DNA from: Metellina segmentata
Lineage: Eukaryota; Arthropoda; Arachnida; Araneae; Tetragnathidae
Reading direction: 5' to 3'
DNA: 64,000 nt
Assembly: GCA_947359465.1 (NCBI GenBank)
Contig: OX375876.1
Location: 68,268,998 to 68,332,997, forward strand
Shown here: positions 45,648 through 55,139 of the stretch, one piece after another
Numbering within the stretch: the stretch's first letter is position 1
Layout of the letters: every line of letters starts with the position of its first letter
Translations under genes and position numbers: made by a program
The notes under the pieces: generated by a model
The model's input: the letters and a program-made list of their open reading frames with translations, nothing else
Database searches by the model: none
What the model was told of the DNA's origin: nothing

Positions 45648-47030
45648 TGGCAGAGATCGAATGATAAAAGAACTTAATCGTCATTATAGAAATATTTCGT
45701 AAAATTACATAAGGATTTTTCTAAATTTTGGCAAGCCTTGCCAACGAAAAAGGAAAACAAGCAAGAATGGTGTTGATAAACCTATGTATTTTTCACATAT
45801 GAACTCCAGATGTCAGGTAGACCTATATATTTTCAATCACAACCTGATGGAAACTATAAATTTATTTTATTTTATCAAGACTTTCCTAATAAGTTTGTTG
45901 TTTTAAGACCTATTCGGGCAAAGAGAGTAGAAGAAGTTGTAGCAGAGTTGCTTGATATTCGTATATTCCTGTTGTTTGAAGCCCCGTGTATATTACAGTC
46001 GGAAAATTGAAGAGAATTTTGTAATAGAATTATTGATGACTTAAAATTAACCTGGCCACACACAGAACTTAAAATCGTGCATGGCAAACTAAGACATAGC
46101 CAAAGTCAAAGCAGTATTGAAAGAGCTAGTCAAGACAGAGAGAACATGTGGACGACAAGGATGCAAGACAACCAGTGCACTTCCTGGAGTAACATTCTAA
46201 AATGTATTTAGTTCATGAAAAACAGAGCGTTTCGCTCTGATATTTAAAAGTTCCCTTACGAGGCTATGTTAGGTTGCGAAGCTGTAGTCAGACTGTCAAG
46301 AACTTTTATTCTGAAAGAAGCATTGGATTTACTGGATTACGAAGATCAATTACAAGGTAATTTGAATGCAATTAGTGCTTCGTCTCAACCTGGTAATGAA
46401 GTGCCGGTTGAAAAAACAAGGTTAAATAATGCCATTAGTAAAGTATGTATAGTTTGTTCACAGAATGCATTGAAAACGTAGTTTGTACGAAATGTAATGT
46501 GCCTGTCGACATATCATGTATAGAAGATTGTTTTGAAAGACAACAAGAATTGTGTTTTAATTAACTGAATGTTCAGAGGGAAAGAGAAAACTAAAGAACA
46601 TTTGGAAATTCAAGCTAAGATAAAATTAATGTCAGAAAAATCTTATTCTAAAGCCTATGTGGGACTTGCAGTTCGTATCCTAGTACCTTAAGAGGACAGA
46701 GAAAAAGGAGACGCCAGATCTATTTTAGCTGTTATGAAAATATACGAAGAAGGATTTTTTCAATTGGAAACAAGAAACGGTCGAATAAAACAGCTATATT
46801 CCATATCCCAGTTCAGCGTCTGTGATAAAAAAATAGTTATGATCGAAGAAGTGTCGGAGATAAAGAAATCGCTCCGGTTGGTAAATACAGCTTAAAGTTT
46901 AGGTACCGGTCATGAATTTAAAAAATGCTCATGTAAAGCGCAGTGTGTCCACAAAAAATGTATTTGTTTTAGAAATAATGTTCTATGCAATTCCAAATGT
47001 CATTTTAGTAATACCTGTTGTAACAAATGA
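45648..47030 (+). pseudogene. KRBA2-like integrase pseudogene
   Basis: This would be a DDE integrase related to the domesticated vertebrate KRBA2 protein. In order: a zinc-binding region GGRDRMIKELNRHYRNIS with KPCQR (its first Cys is Gly), then SHMNSRCQVDL, a frameshift, and the rve core SQPDGNYKFILFYQD and NKFVVLRPIRAKRVEEVV. Next is LQSEN-stop-REF, where the usual QSDNGREF has Asp changed to Glu and Gly to stop; then LKIVHGKLRHSQSQSSIERA keeps the Glu. A second part gives FPYEAMLGCEA, a Cys-rich VCTKCNVPVD, GDARSILAV, ETRNGRIKQLYSISQFSVC and a C-terminal Cys cluster (KCSCKAQCVHKKCICF, CNSKCHFSNTCCNK) ending at TGA 47028-47030. Several stops and frameshifts; not functional. The N-terminal part before the SINE was not recognised. 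Confidence 0.85.
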
Positions 47031-47250
47031 TTTTATTGTGTCTTTGTATCAATAACAGTTTGTATGCTGCATAATGCAGTCAAATTGTTTATTTTGCACT
47101 TTAACCGTCCATTATCAAGTTAATTTGTGGAATAACTAGCTATTTCATAGAATAACTAGTTAAAGTGTGGAATTATAAATTGATTGCCCACTTTAACTGA
47201 CTTTATCAGTCACTGCTTGAAAAATTTAGGTATTCTATGAAATAACACTG

Positions 47251-47906
47251 AACCATGCATGTTACCGGTTTTATATATTTTTAATGTCTTTCGTTTTCAT
47301 AAAACTATCATTGAGCAAATTTTTTTTGTAAAATTTTACTTTTACGATAGGTAATTTTATATTATATAAACAATACTTTATATTTGAAATGAAAAACATA
47401 TAAGTACATCTATTTCGAGTTATTTTCATCTCTCCTCTTCATATCATCTTTTGTTGATCCAATGTAATACGTTTTCTTACTTAATTTTGACTTATTTTAT
47501 ATATATATATATATATAATTTCACTACAAAAGAAAAATCTAACACCCTAAGAAGTATTCATTTCGCCAATAAAGGAAATCATTAAACATGACATCTAATA
47601 TGTTTAAAACTTCTTAAATACATGATCCCTTTTAGGATTCTATCCACCATTATATGCAGCTATTTAATTAATCATGCGTGTTGTTGTAACGTACAAGCAA
47701 TAGCATTCTTTTCGAAAATGCAGTGACGTTGTAAAGATTACTGCTTCAAAGTATGATTGAACGTATGAGCGGAAAGTACTTAATTGCTTCTACACGTTTT
47801 ACACTGGTTTTAAGTCATGCATGATTAGCAACCAGTTTAAACCTTCTTGAACACAATAGAATTCCCTCCTCCCTTAAAGAATTCTTTCAATCAAGATACA
47901 CTCTTA
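47251..47906. other. AT-rich stretch, nothing recognised
   Basis: Includes a TA microsatellite at about 47497-47516. No gene-like frame. Confidence 0.45.
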
Positions 47907-48149
47907 GGCACAAAAAAAAAGGTTGCACCTGGAAGGAGTAGACCGGTATAAATGAAATTTGCAGGAGTGGTACATCTGTGTTGGAGATGCAAATGATCAA
48001 ATTTTCAAAATTGTTTGAGCATGCGCAACGTGCAAGACAGCTCTCAAACGTTCTGCATAATGGGAATAAAAAGACATCCAGTAGCGTAGCAAATTCATTT
48101 CGACTGATGATGTTGTGCTGGTTACATCATTTCTCATTAGGTTATGCTT

Positions 48150-49410
48150 CGTTAAAAAGTAAGCAAGCAATTCAAGCAACTGGGAGAGTTTGACAGAGGG
48201 CGAGTAATTCTCCCTCAATAAGGTGGTTGTTCTAATCAACATTTTGCGCAATATATTGGTTGTAGTGATGTAACTGTTGGACGCTGATGGCAGCGGTGGA
48301 TACAACAAGGCACCTGCCAGAGTCAACCAGGCTCAGGAAAGCCTAGAGAAACCGGACCTGGAGAGGATCGACGTGTTGTAAGACATGTGCGTACTGATCC
48401 AACAGCCAGTGTTGGAGACATCCAATGGGCAGTGGAAACTTCTCTCGATCATCCAATAAATACATCGCAACATTTCGCACCCCGACAAGTGACACAACTC
48501 AAAATTGCAGAATTTGGGAAATATCAACTTAATGGATACTATAAAACTTACAATGAACTTTAAAATTTTAAGTAAGTGTTTATGGTGGTAACTTCTATTA
48601 TATTTTATAGAATAGTAATATAACAAGCTGTGACGCCTCATACATATTTTTTAATGACATAACTTCCAAATTTTTATTTTTTGACTTGTGTCACTTTTTT
48701 TTGGCGGGGGGCGATTTGTCTACGGCTTGACGACGTGGGATAAAACTCACTTAACTGTTACTACGCCTGTCCTTAACAGCATTGCATCGCCATCAAAGAC
48801 TGGAATGGTGTCGTGCCAGACGGACGTGGGTAGTCGAAAGGCATCGAGTGGTCTTCACTGACTAATCTCGCTTCTGTCTGGGTGAGGACGACAATCGGAT
48901 ACGTGTGGGGGGGGGGCAACTTGTTTGGTGCCAAGATTCACGGTTTGTTTTGCACTATCACACGACCAGAAGACCTGGTGTTATGGTGTGGGGTGCAATT
49001 ACGTATGATGCCAAATCATCTTTGATATTCGTTACGGGCTCTATGACAGGCCAGAGTTACGTACAAGAAATGTTACTCTCCCATTCCTGAACTAACAGGT
49101 TCACCCGCTTTTTTAACAAATGAGCAATCCCATATTGCTGTCGTCTATAGAGCTTGTCTACAACCCAGCGATAACTTACTATGGTCGACATACTCACCGC
49201 ACCTGTCCCCGATTGAGAATGTATGGAATGCCATTGGTCGAGATGTCACCACTCTAACCGTACCACGTAATCAGCTGGAACTATTTCACAGGGTTCACGT
49301 AGCATGAGATGGACTGTCGCAAAACTTTATGAAGAGCCTGAATACTCATTACCTAGGTTCTCGGCATGCTGTATTAGGAATAATGGCGGTCATACACTTT
49401 TCTGTGTAAT
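48150..49410 (+). pseudogene. Tc1-like transposase pseudogene (element E)
   Basis: Plus-strand frames give QLGEFDRGRVI and FAQYIGCSDVTVGR (first helix-turn-helix), WIQQGTCQSQPGSGKPRETG, EDRRVVRHVRTDPTASVGDI (linker and second helix-turn-helix), then the MITE. After it come TWVVERHRVVFTD-type sequence (first Asp region, shifted frame), GEDDNRIRVW, TTRRPGVMVWGAITYDAKSS and VTGSMTGQSYVQEMLL. The second Asp block reads TNEQSHIAVV where QQDNARPH is expected, so that Asp is lost. STYSPHLSPIENVWNAIGRD keeps the Glu. Many stops and shifts. About 340 codons once the MITE is ignored, the usual length. Confidence 0.85.
48475..48714. mobile_element. MITE-2, second copy, inside Tc1 E
   Basis: 240 bp starting TCGCACCCCGACAAGTGACA and ending in TGTCACTTTTTTTTGGCGG with GGCGA. 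It is colinear with the copy at 25890-26144, including TTTATGGTGGTAACTTCTAT and CCTCATACATATTTT. The flanking dinucleotides are now TT on both sides. Confidence 0.85.
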
Positions 49411-49563
49411 ACCACTTTTTTTTTTAATTTGTCTCAAAAAAGTTTGCATATTTCAGGCTCAAATTTTAATCATTTACTCATTCATAAGCACTTTACCAAC
49501 CTTGTAAATTTCATTGCATTCTGACTACATTCCTTCTAGGTGGTGCAACTTTATTTTTTTGTC

Positions 49564-50454
49564 TAACGGCCATATTCACAACTATCGAGTTAACTCCAGG
49601 ATCACTTGATCCGTAAGTCAGAGTTAACTCTCGGATCAGCAAGAAACTTAAAGTGATCTGAGGATTAAAATGAGACGCTCACTGTGATTGGCTACTACCG
49701 TTTCCTCGGGATCACGTGATATTGTTTATATTTGTTACGATGCCTGAATCTGCATTCATACTGATACTCGCCGTAGAATTCATTCCAAATTGTGATTTTA
49801 ATAGAACGCATACGGCATTTTAATTTGGGATTGGAAAAAGAAATGCAGAGATATTTAATTTCAAATTGAATTTTTTTGGAAACCTAAATTTTTCAATAAA
49901 GAATTGTACTCAATGCCTTGACAAATGAATGTAATCCGATTATCTCGGATCACCAACACACAACATTACTTGTCAGTAAGAGTGTGTGTCGGCGGTGTGA
50001 AAAGTCACATGCATTGTCAATTTTCCTTCATTCGTAATAAATCAACAAAGTAATTTTTATTCCACGACGAATTTGCATCTACCATGGTCATAGTCAACCG
50101 TTCGGTCTCTCATTGGGTTCTATTCTGACGACTCAGAATATAGTTCAAACCAGAACACATCCTGGCATATCTATTTTATTGAAAATTTATTCACCTTCTT
50201 CGCAAGAATAGTGTAATTTAACATAGAATGAATTGTGTCATCCATTTTGTTTAGCTCGCTTCCTTCGTAAAACGATAGTACTGCGCATGCGTAACTCTCG
50301 ACTGAGAGCTAATTCGCCGATTTCGAATGATCGAAATGTAACACTGTAACGGCAGTTTAAACCACAGATCAGGCATTGTGAATACGGTTTTTTCGATAAC
50401 CCGGGGATTATCGTTGATCCGCGGGTTAACTTGTGCTTGTGAATACGGCCGTTA
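49564..50454. mobile_element. Non-autonomous DNA transposon, 0.9 kb, with inverted ends
   Basis: The left end TAACGGCCATATTCACAACT and the reverse complement of the right end TTGTGAATACGGCCGTTA agree, and the similarity continues to GTTAAC and GGATCA, about 45 bases in all. No transposase is visible. The left end abuts Tc1 E, and the TA there may belong to either. The interior has GCGCATGCG near 50284, a core NRF-1-like motif, and a GTGATTGGCT box near 49692. Superfamily not determined. Confidence 0.7.
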
Positions 50455-50651
50455 GAGTATATTTAGCTTCTTGGTCATCATGAGTGTAGTAGAATGGTGA
50501 ATGGAATAGAATTGTGATGAGGTAAAACCTATAGTTAGCTATTCGAAAATCTAGTGATGCTGAAAAGGTTATAAATTCAAAAAATGGTTTTGGTTAGTGG
50601 TTATACAAATTTTTTTTAGAATATATATGTTGTCAACAAAAAGATTATTAG

Positions 50652-50963
50652 GTAGTGGTAGTGGTAACTAATCGAATTGGAGCTAAAGAGCGTGCTAATG
50701 GCTACTGTAAGGGATCAATCACAAGGAAATAATTCGATTAAAACATATAATTTTGAATCCCGGTCTGATGAAGAGTTCAACATATGAGCTGGTAACTCAC
50801 TCTCCAAACTTCTACACCACACCAACGGGGAAATATTTGAGTCCACAACATATTTAGCGTGCACCAGCCTCTGTGCACACGACGGTCTTTGGTGGCACCT
50901 AATTTCGAACTCGCAACTCTCCAATTACTAATGCGTTACATTTCAGACCAGGTTACCACGACG
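50652..50963 (-). repeat. SINE-2 copy
   Basis: Minus strand: body with CATATAATTTTGAATCCCGG, core with TAGCGTGCACCAGCC, and head with TTTCGAACTCGCAACTCTCC (B-box side) and CCAGGTTACCACG. Confidence 0.7.
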
Positions 50964-51593
50964 CGGAACGTATCGTGTGTAAAGCCGCGTTTACAACGGA
51001 GTTGCGAACTTCTCTCCCTCCACACATGGAATCTATTCCGATAAACGGCACTCATTTTAACATTAGGATCTTGTGTCGTGGTGGAGATTTGGCAAGTTTG
51101 CAACTCCAATTTTGTTTTCCTCAAGGAGTCGGTAAAGATCAAAGGATTGCAACTTTTGGGGACATTTCTCCGAGACGAAATTTGGAATGAAAATGCTTCC
51201 CTATTTCGTCCCCTTTCGGTATTGCTTGACAATCACCGTTCCTTTCTGCCCTTCGACACCCCGTAGTCGCTCACGCCGTCTTTTGTGCGCTCTCTGTGAC
51301 ATTTTGCCCTCATCAATTGCCTTGACCACATCTCCCGCCAAACTGTCAATGAGTGACCTATTCGATTAAAATGGCGTGATGAATGGTAATCACTCTTCTC
51401 TAGAAAGGGGTGAGAAGAGTGCTCACTCCTTGGTGTTGCCGATAAAGTCTACAAAGAGTTTACACCGGAGTAGGTCGAAAAGAGGGTCAAGAAGGGGTCA
51501 GCATAGTAACGCAAAACGTACTTGCCACAAAAAGGGGAGAAAACTATTTACATGTACATAGAGAAACATTATGATACCATTTTATAAAGAAGT
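50964..51593. other. GC-richer block of unknown nature
   Basis: Starts GCCGCGTTTACAACGGAGTT and holds several overlapping 60-98-codon frames on both strands, none recognised. TTTACA(A/C)CGGAGT occurs near both ends (about 50988 and 51461, same orientation), which hints at a repeat element but is not enough to call one. Confidence 0.35.
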
Positions 51594-51658
51594 GGGTAGG
51601 TAACAAATTTACGTTGATTCGAGCAACACAACGGGCTATTAGATACTGTCCGGGTTAA
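51594..51658 (-). repeat. SINE 3'-end fragment
   Basis: GGGTAGGTAACAAATTTACG, then GAGCAACACAACGGGCTATT and TGTCCGGGTTAAA match the end of SINE-2 on the minus strand. It abuts a SINE-4. Confidence 0.6.
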
Positions 51659-51868
51659 ATGGTTTCTGCGGTATAATGGTGCAAGGGCCATATTTAGCCA
51701 TGCTGCGTCAAAGTATAAGACAGACAACGACAAGTAAAAGAAATGTACACACAAAGAAAGCTTTCTGACACAGAAGAAAAAATACAATCAGGTGGGAATC
51801 GAACTCGCTCCGCCTCGCAAACAACTCGCAGGTTGGTAGCGCAGTAGGCCATGAGACCACTGAGACTA
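51659..51868 (-). repeat. SINE-4 copy, near full length
   Basis: Minus strand: head with GTGGTCTCATGGCCTACTGC and a B box GAGTTCGATTCCC, then TGTATTTTTTCTTCTGTGTC, GAAAGCTTTCTTTGTGTGTA, GTCTGTCTTATACTTTGACG and GCTAAATATGGCCCTTGCAC. The best SINE-4 head in the window. Confidence 0.7.
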
Positions 51869-51911
51869 TCTTGTATTAATCCTAAGCGGGAAGATCCGAA
51901 TAAATCCAGAA

Positions 51912-52200
51912 AGGTAGGTAGGTATTTTAATTAACGTCGTGCTGGAGCAAAACAACGGGGTTTTGGTGACGGTCTGGAATCAAACCCAAAAGGAAAGATC
52001 CGATGACCACGTAGTTTTGAATCACGGTCAGATGTTGAGGTCGTTTCTGAACTGGCACCTCACTCACCAAACTTCCACACCATGCCAACGTGAGGATATC
52101 TGATACCACTACATATTCAACGTGCACCAACCCTTTTTGTACGGGGTTGTCTTTGGTTGGATTAGAATTCACAACCCGCTGGTTGCTACTCCGTTACTGA
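51912..52200 (-). repeat. SINE-2 copy, near full length
   Basis: Minus strand: AGGTAGGTAGGTATTTTAAT end, body with GTCTGGAATCAAACCC, CACGTAGTTTTGAATCAC, core with AACGTGCACCAACCC, and head with TTAGAATTCACAACCCGCTG. Confidence 0.75.
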
Positions 52201-52320
52201 TCGTGGTTCAAAATTAGGTGATGTCGTGCTAGTATTTTTCCCTTCGGGATTAAGCCCGGACTGTCACCGATAGCCCATTGTGTTATTCCAGTGCGACATT
52301 GATTGAATATCTACCTATCT
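52201..52320 (+). repeat. SINE 3' body fragment, opposite orientation
   Basis: TCGTGGTTCAAAATTAGGTG, then CCCTTCGGGATTAAGCCCGG, ACTGTCACCGATAGCCCATT and CCAGTGCGACATTGATTGAA, ending in CTACCTATCTATCTGCC. It abuts the minus-strand SINE-2. Confidence 0.7.
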
Positions 52321-52632
52321 ATCTGCCAACCGGGCTTCCATGGGCCGTCAAGTAAATGAATATACACAACTAATGCAATGTTTACTCATACGACAGAGAT
52401 ATACAACTAGGAAGGAATCGAAAATTCTGACCACATCTTACTGTGTCAAGAGCACACACACACACAAAAGAATCTTTCTGAAGACTAATCTAACCACCAC
52501 ACAAGCTTAAGGCCCTTTCTGACCATGACTTAGCTAACCCGAATTCGGATTTAAATTCAGATATCATGGAAACCACCCGGAGTTACCAAAATAAGTGCCA
52601 GTAATTTACACTTGCAGCAGAAGCTTACAAAA

Positions 52633-53820
52633 TGTCCACAATTACTAACACTGAAATCACCAAGGCTGTTGAAGACTTCAAGCATAAGAAGCTTGATGCG
52701 GTGTCTATTGAAGATGCACCACTTCTGCTGGAGCAATTGAAGATTCAGTCTCGAGCTATTAAAGATTGAAGATTCAGTCTCAAGCTATTAAAGATTGAAG
52801 ATTCAGTCTCAAGCTATTAAAGATTGAAGATACAGTCTCAAGCTATTAAAGATTGAAGATTCAGTCTCGAGCTATTAAAGATTGAAAATTCAGTCTCGAG
52901 CTATTAAAGATTGAATATTCAGTCTCGAGCTATTAAAGATTGAAGATTCAGTCTCGAGCTACTAAAGATTGAAGGTTAATGCAAATATATTGGTCTGCCG
53001 ATACTCAAGATGTACTAGACACCCTCATCCGGATATTGCTGATGACAAATTTCCTCCACACTTGATCCCCATCAATAAATATCCTTCCAAATCCCCAGGA
53101 AGAAACTTAGAACAAGTCACATTAGAACTCCACCTTTCAATACTGTTACTACTCACAACAAATTCAGCCTGAAAAGTTATCCCTCACATAAATGCTGAAA
53201 AGATCGAGCCTATTATGATAAAATCCCACATTAAATTCCCCTAATTCTCAAATATATCCATTTGAACTTCGGTAACGATATTAACAGCCAACGAGTAAAG
53301 ATTACATTATATTTTTTACTAACTCTCTAGAAAAGCACCAAAAAGTATCTGACAAAAACAATAAAATACAAGGATACCTAATCACCCCTTATCACGATCG
53401 CCTTATAAAAATTCTCATCAAAGGACTACCTTCAAATACAGCTATCGACTTTTAATTAACAAATATCTATCAATAAAAATCACCCAGCTTAAAAACTTTA
53501 AAACCTAACAACCTTATCCACTTTTCTTATCGAAATTAAAAGCACTCCTGAAGCCACCCAGATTTACAACATTAAAGAATGCCTTTACATGCAAAACACC
53601 ATTGAAAAATCAAAGGAACTGCCTGCCCCACCCTATGTTTTAATTGCAATGTCTTCGGCCCTAGTTCAAATAACCTGTTTAATGACATCTCGATGTCTTA
53701 TACGCAGCAATGAACACCAAAAATTTCTCTGCTCGCAACCATGGTCTGACAACCCAAAGCGTGTAAATTGTTTTGAAACTGAACATATTGGATCCTGGAT
53801 AGGCTGCAAAAGATAATACA
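52633..53820 (+). pseudogene. LINE ORF1 (gag-like) pseudogene
   Basis: The product would be the RNA-binding ORF1 protein of an I-group LINE. An ATG near 52633 opens MSTITNTEITKAVEDFKHKK, running into LLLEQLKIQSRAIKD, where a 29-bp repeat array interrupts it. Further on come YHDRLIKILIKGLPSNTAID, KITQLKNFKT with FLIEIKSTPEATQIYNIKEC, then CFNCNVFGPSSNN, a CCHC zinc knuckle whose His is Pro and last Cys is lost, and KRVNCFETEHIGSWIGCKR. Stops and frameshifts occur throughout. No ORF2 follows; at 53825 there is only a short block shared with the ORF2 remnant at 16705-17327. Confidence 0.75.
52741..52972 (+). repeat. Minisatellite, 29-bp unit, 8 copies, inside LINE ORF1
   Basis: Units AGATTCAGTCTCGAGCTATT plus AAAGATTGA repeat at 52741, 52770, 52799 and so on to 52972, with 0-2 substitutions each. 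29 is not a multiple of 3, so the array destroys the reading frame. The first unit is in frame with the ORF1 start, so the array arose from coding sequence. Confidence 0.9.
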
Positions 53821-53824
53821 ATAA

Positions 53825-53868
53825 AGATCCGCTTGCGTCCGGATCATTATTGTAAGGTAGTGTATAGT
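53825..53868 (+). repeat. Short block shared with 17283-17327
   Basis: GATCCGCTTGCGTCCGGATC, then ATTATTGTAAGGTAGTGTAT, aligned to the earlier block with about six differences over 42 bases. Confidence 0.55.
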
Positions 53869-53970
53869 CATTAGCAAAACGTACTAGATCCTTGTTGGAT
53901 GCTATATCACGTCCATCAAGTAACTGGTATTGTTTTCTATCGGATCTTTATCGTCATATTGAAACGTACC

Positions 53971-54924
53971 GAGTGATGTAAAATGTCCAGGCAATTATAA
54001 ATTGGGGCAAATGCCCAGCTAAAATGCCCGAATACCAAAAATGCCTGGTCATTTGTGCATGTCTGAGAATTATTGTCATACAAACGCTTATGGATGATAC
54101 TTATTGATCAAATATGTTACATAATATTTGTATATTAAGTCTAACTGAGTAAGTTCTGATACAATTTGATTTGTTTTGAACTAAAACTCATCAAACGATT
54201 AAACTTTTTTCTGAAACTTCATTATGCTTAGTGTAGGAATTACTTGACAAATCTCCTACCACTAAGGTTGCCCATGTGCTTTTCTTTGGCAGTTAAATAT
54301 AGGACTTTTTTTAAAGTCCTGAGGGCACTTAAAACACTTTCTTATATCATTTGAAATTTTATAGGCATGTGATTGTTTATAAACTTAAAAACAATATTTA
54401 CAACTTACTCCCTTCCCTTTCAAAGTAAAAAAAAAATTCCAAACAGGTCCTTTTTTCGTAACAATTTTGCAGGAATGCTAATAGTATTAAAATTGACACA
54501 CACTAACTCTTGCACTGGCATAAAAATACTTCCCACCTCACTCTAGCAGCCAACCTAGCAAAAACAGAACTAGTCACAAAACAAAATGGCTGCCAATTCT
54601 GTCTGTGCATGCTAGAATCGAGAAGTGATGCCAGTTATAAATTAAAAATTGAATTACTGAAAAATGGCTTCTATTTTTCTGCACACATATTGTTTATAAA
54701 TTATTCATTTCATTTTTATTTAAAAAAAAAATTTTGTATACAATAATTGTAATGGTATTTAAAGTTCTGATACTTATAAAAAGTAGTGTCAAAGTCAGTG
54801 TAAAAAAATGTTTTTCATTTTAATTTCATAAATGCCCAGATTTTGGACGCTTTAAATTGCTTTGGACAAATTCCCATTTTATAAATGTCCAGCACACTGG
54901 GCATTTGCCCGGCCCACATCACTA
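53971..54924. mobile_element. Non-autonomous hAT element with perfect 8-bp target duplication
   Basis: 954 bp bounded by GAGTGATGT and ACATCACTA, with GGCAAATGCCCAG in both inverted ends. The 8-bp duplication AACGTACC lies at 53963-53970 and 54925-54932. Short inverted ends with a G-T-G-A-type start and an 8-bp duplication are the hAT hallmark. No transposase is present. It splits an array of the dispersed palindromic repeat. Confidence 0.85.
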
Positions 54925-55000
54925 AACGTACCAAATCTTATCTCTTCATTATTAAAAAATTGACTGTATCTTAATGACGAGGTTTCTTGTGATTTGCAAA

Positions 55001-55048
55001 ATTAGTCATCTGGATGGACGAGATATCTCGTCCATCCAGATGACTAAT
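55001..55048. repeat. Perfect 48-bp palindrome
   Basis: 24-base arms meet with no spacer at 55024/55025. The left arm starts ATTAGTCATCTGGATGGACG and the centre is GACGAGATATCTCGTC. It is part of the dispersed repeat array and is followed at 55044-55130 by several TAATATGGAC units. Confidence 0.95.
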
Positions 55049-55139
55049 ATGGACTATTATATGGACATTTATGGTCGTAATATGGACGTATGGTATGATA
55101 TGGTCGTAATATGGACATTCCGTCAAAATGTGTTGAGCT

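Larger units (their letters stand above)
44985..47250 (+). mobile_element. KRBA2-like integrase transposon with palindromic subterminal repeats
   Basis: The ends GTTATTTCATAAATACCTA (44999-45017) and, inverted, the reverse complement of TAGGTATTCTATGAAATAAC (about 47227-47246) bracket an integrase-type coding region. Both subterminal regions (44985-45130 and 47092-47250) repeat TAACTAGTTATTTCATGAAA-like palindromes and AGTTAAAGT(A/G)T motifs. It abuts the right end of the Tc1 at 43609-44968, and a SINE-1 lies inside at 45402-45631. I could not identify a target-site duplication. Integrase-bearing, TIR-flanked elements of this kind are known (Ginger-type and others); which superfamily this belongs to is open. 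Confidence 0.7.
47907..49563 (+). mobile_element. Tc1-like transposon E with MITE-2 inserted
   Basis: The inverted ends run GGCACAAAAAAAAAGGTTGC at the left and the reverse complement of GTTGCACC-type sequence then AAAAAAACAGTC-like right end (49540-49563), flanked by TA at 47905-47906 and 49564-49565. The transposase is on the plus strand. MITE-2 (48475-48714) splits it. Without the MITE the element would be about 1.42 kb, normal for Tc1. A solo left end of the same family lies at 60984-61221. Confidence 0.8.
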
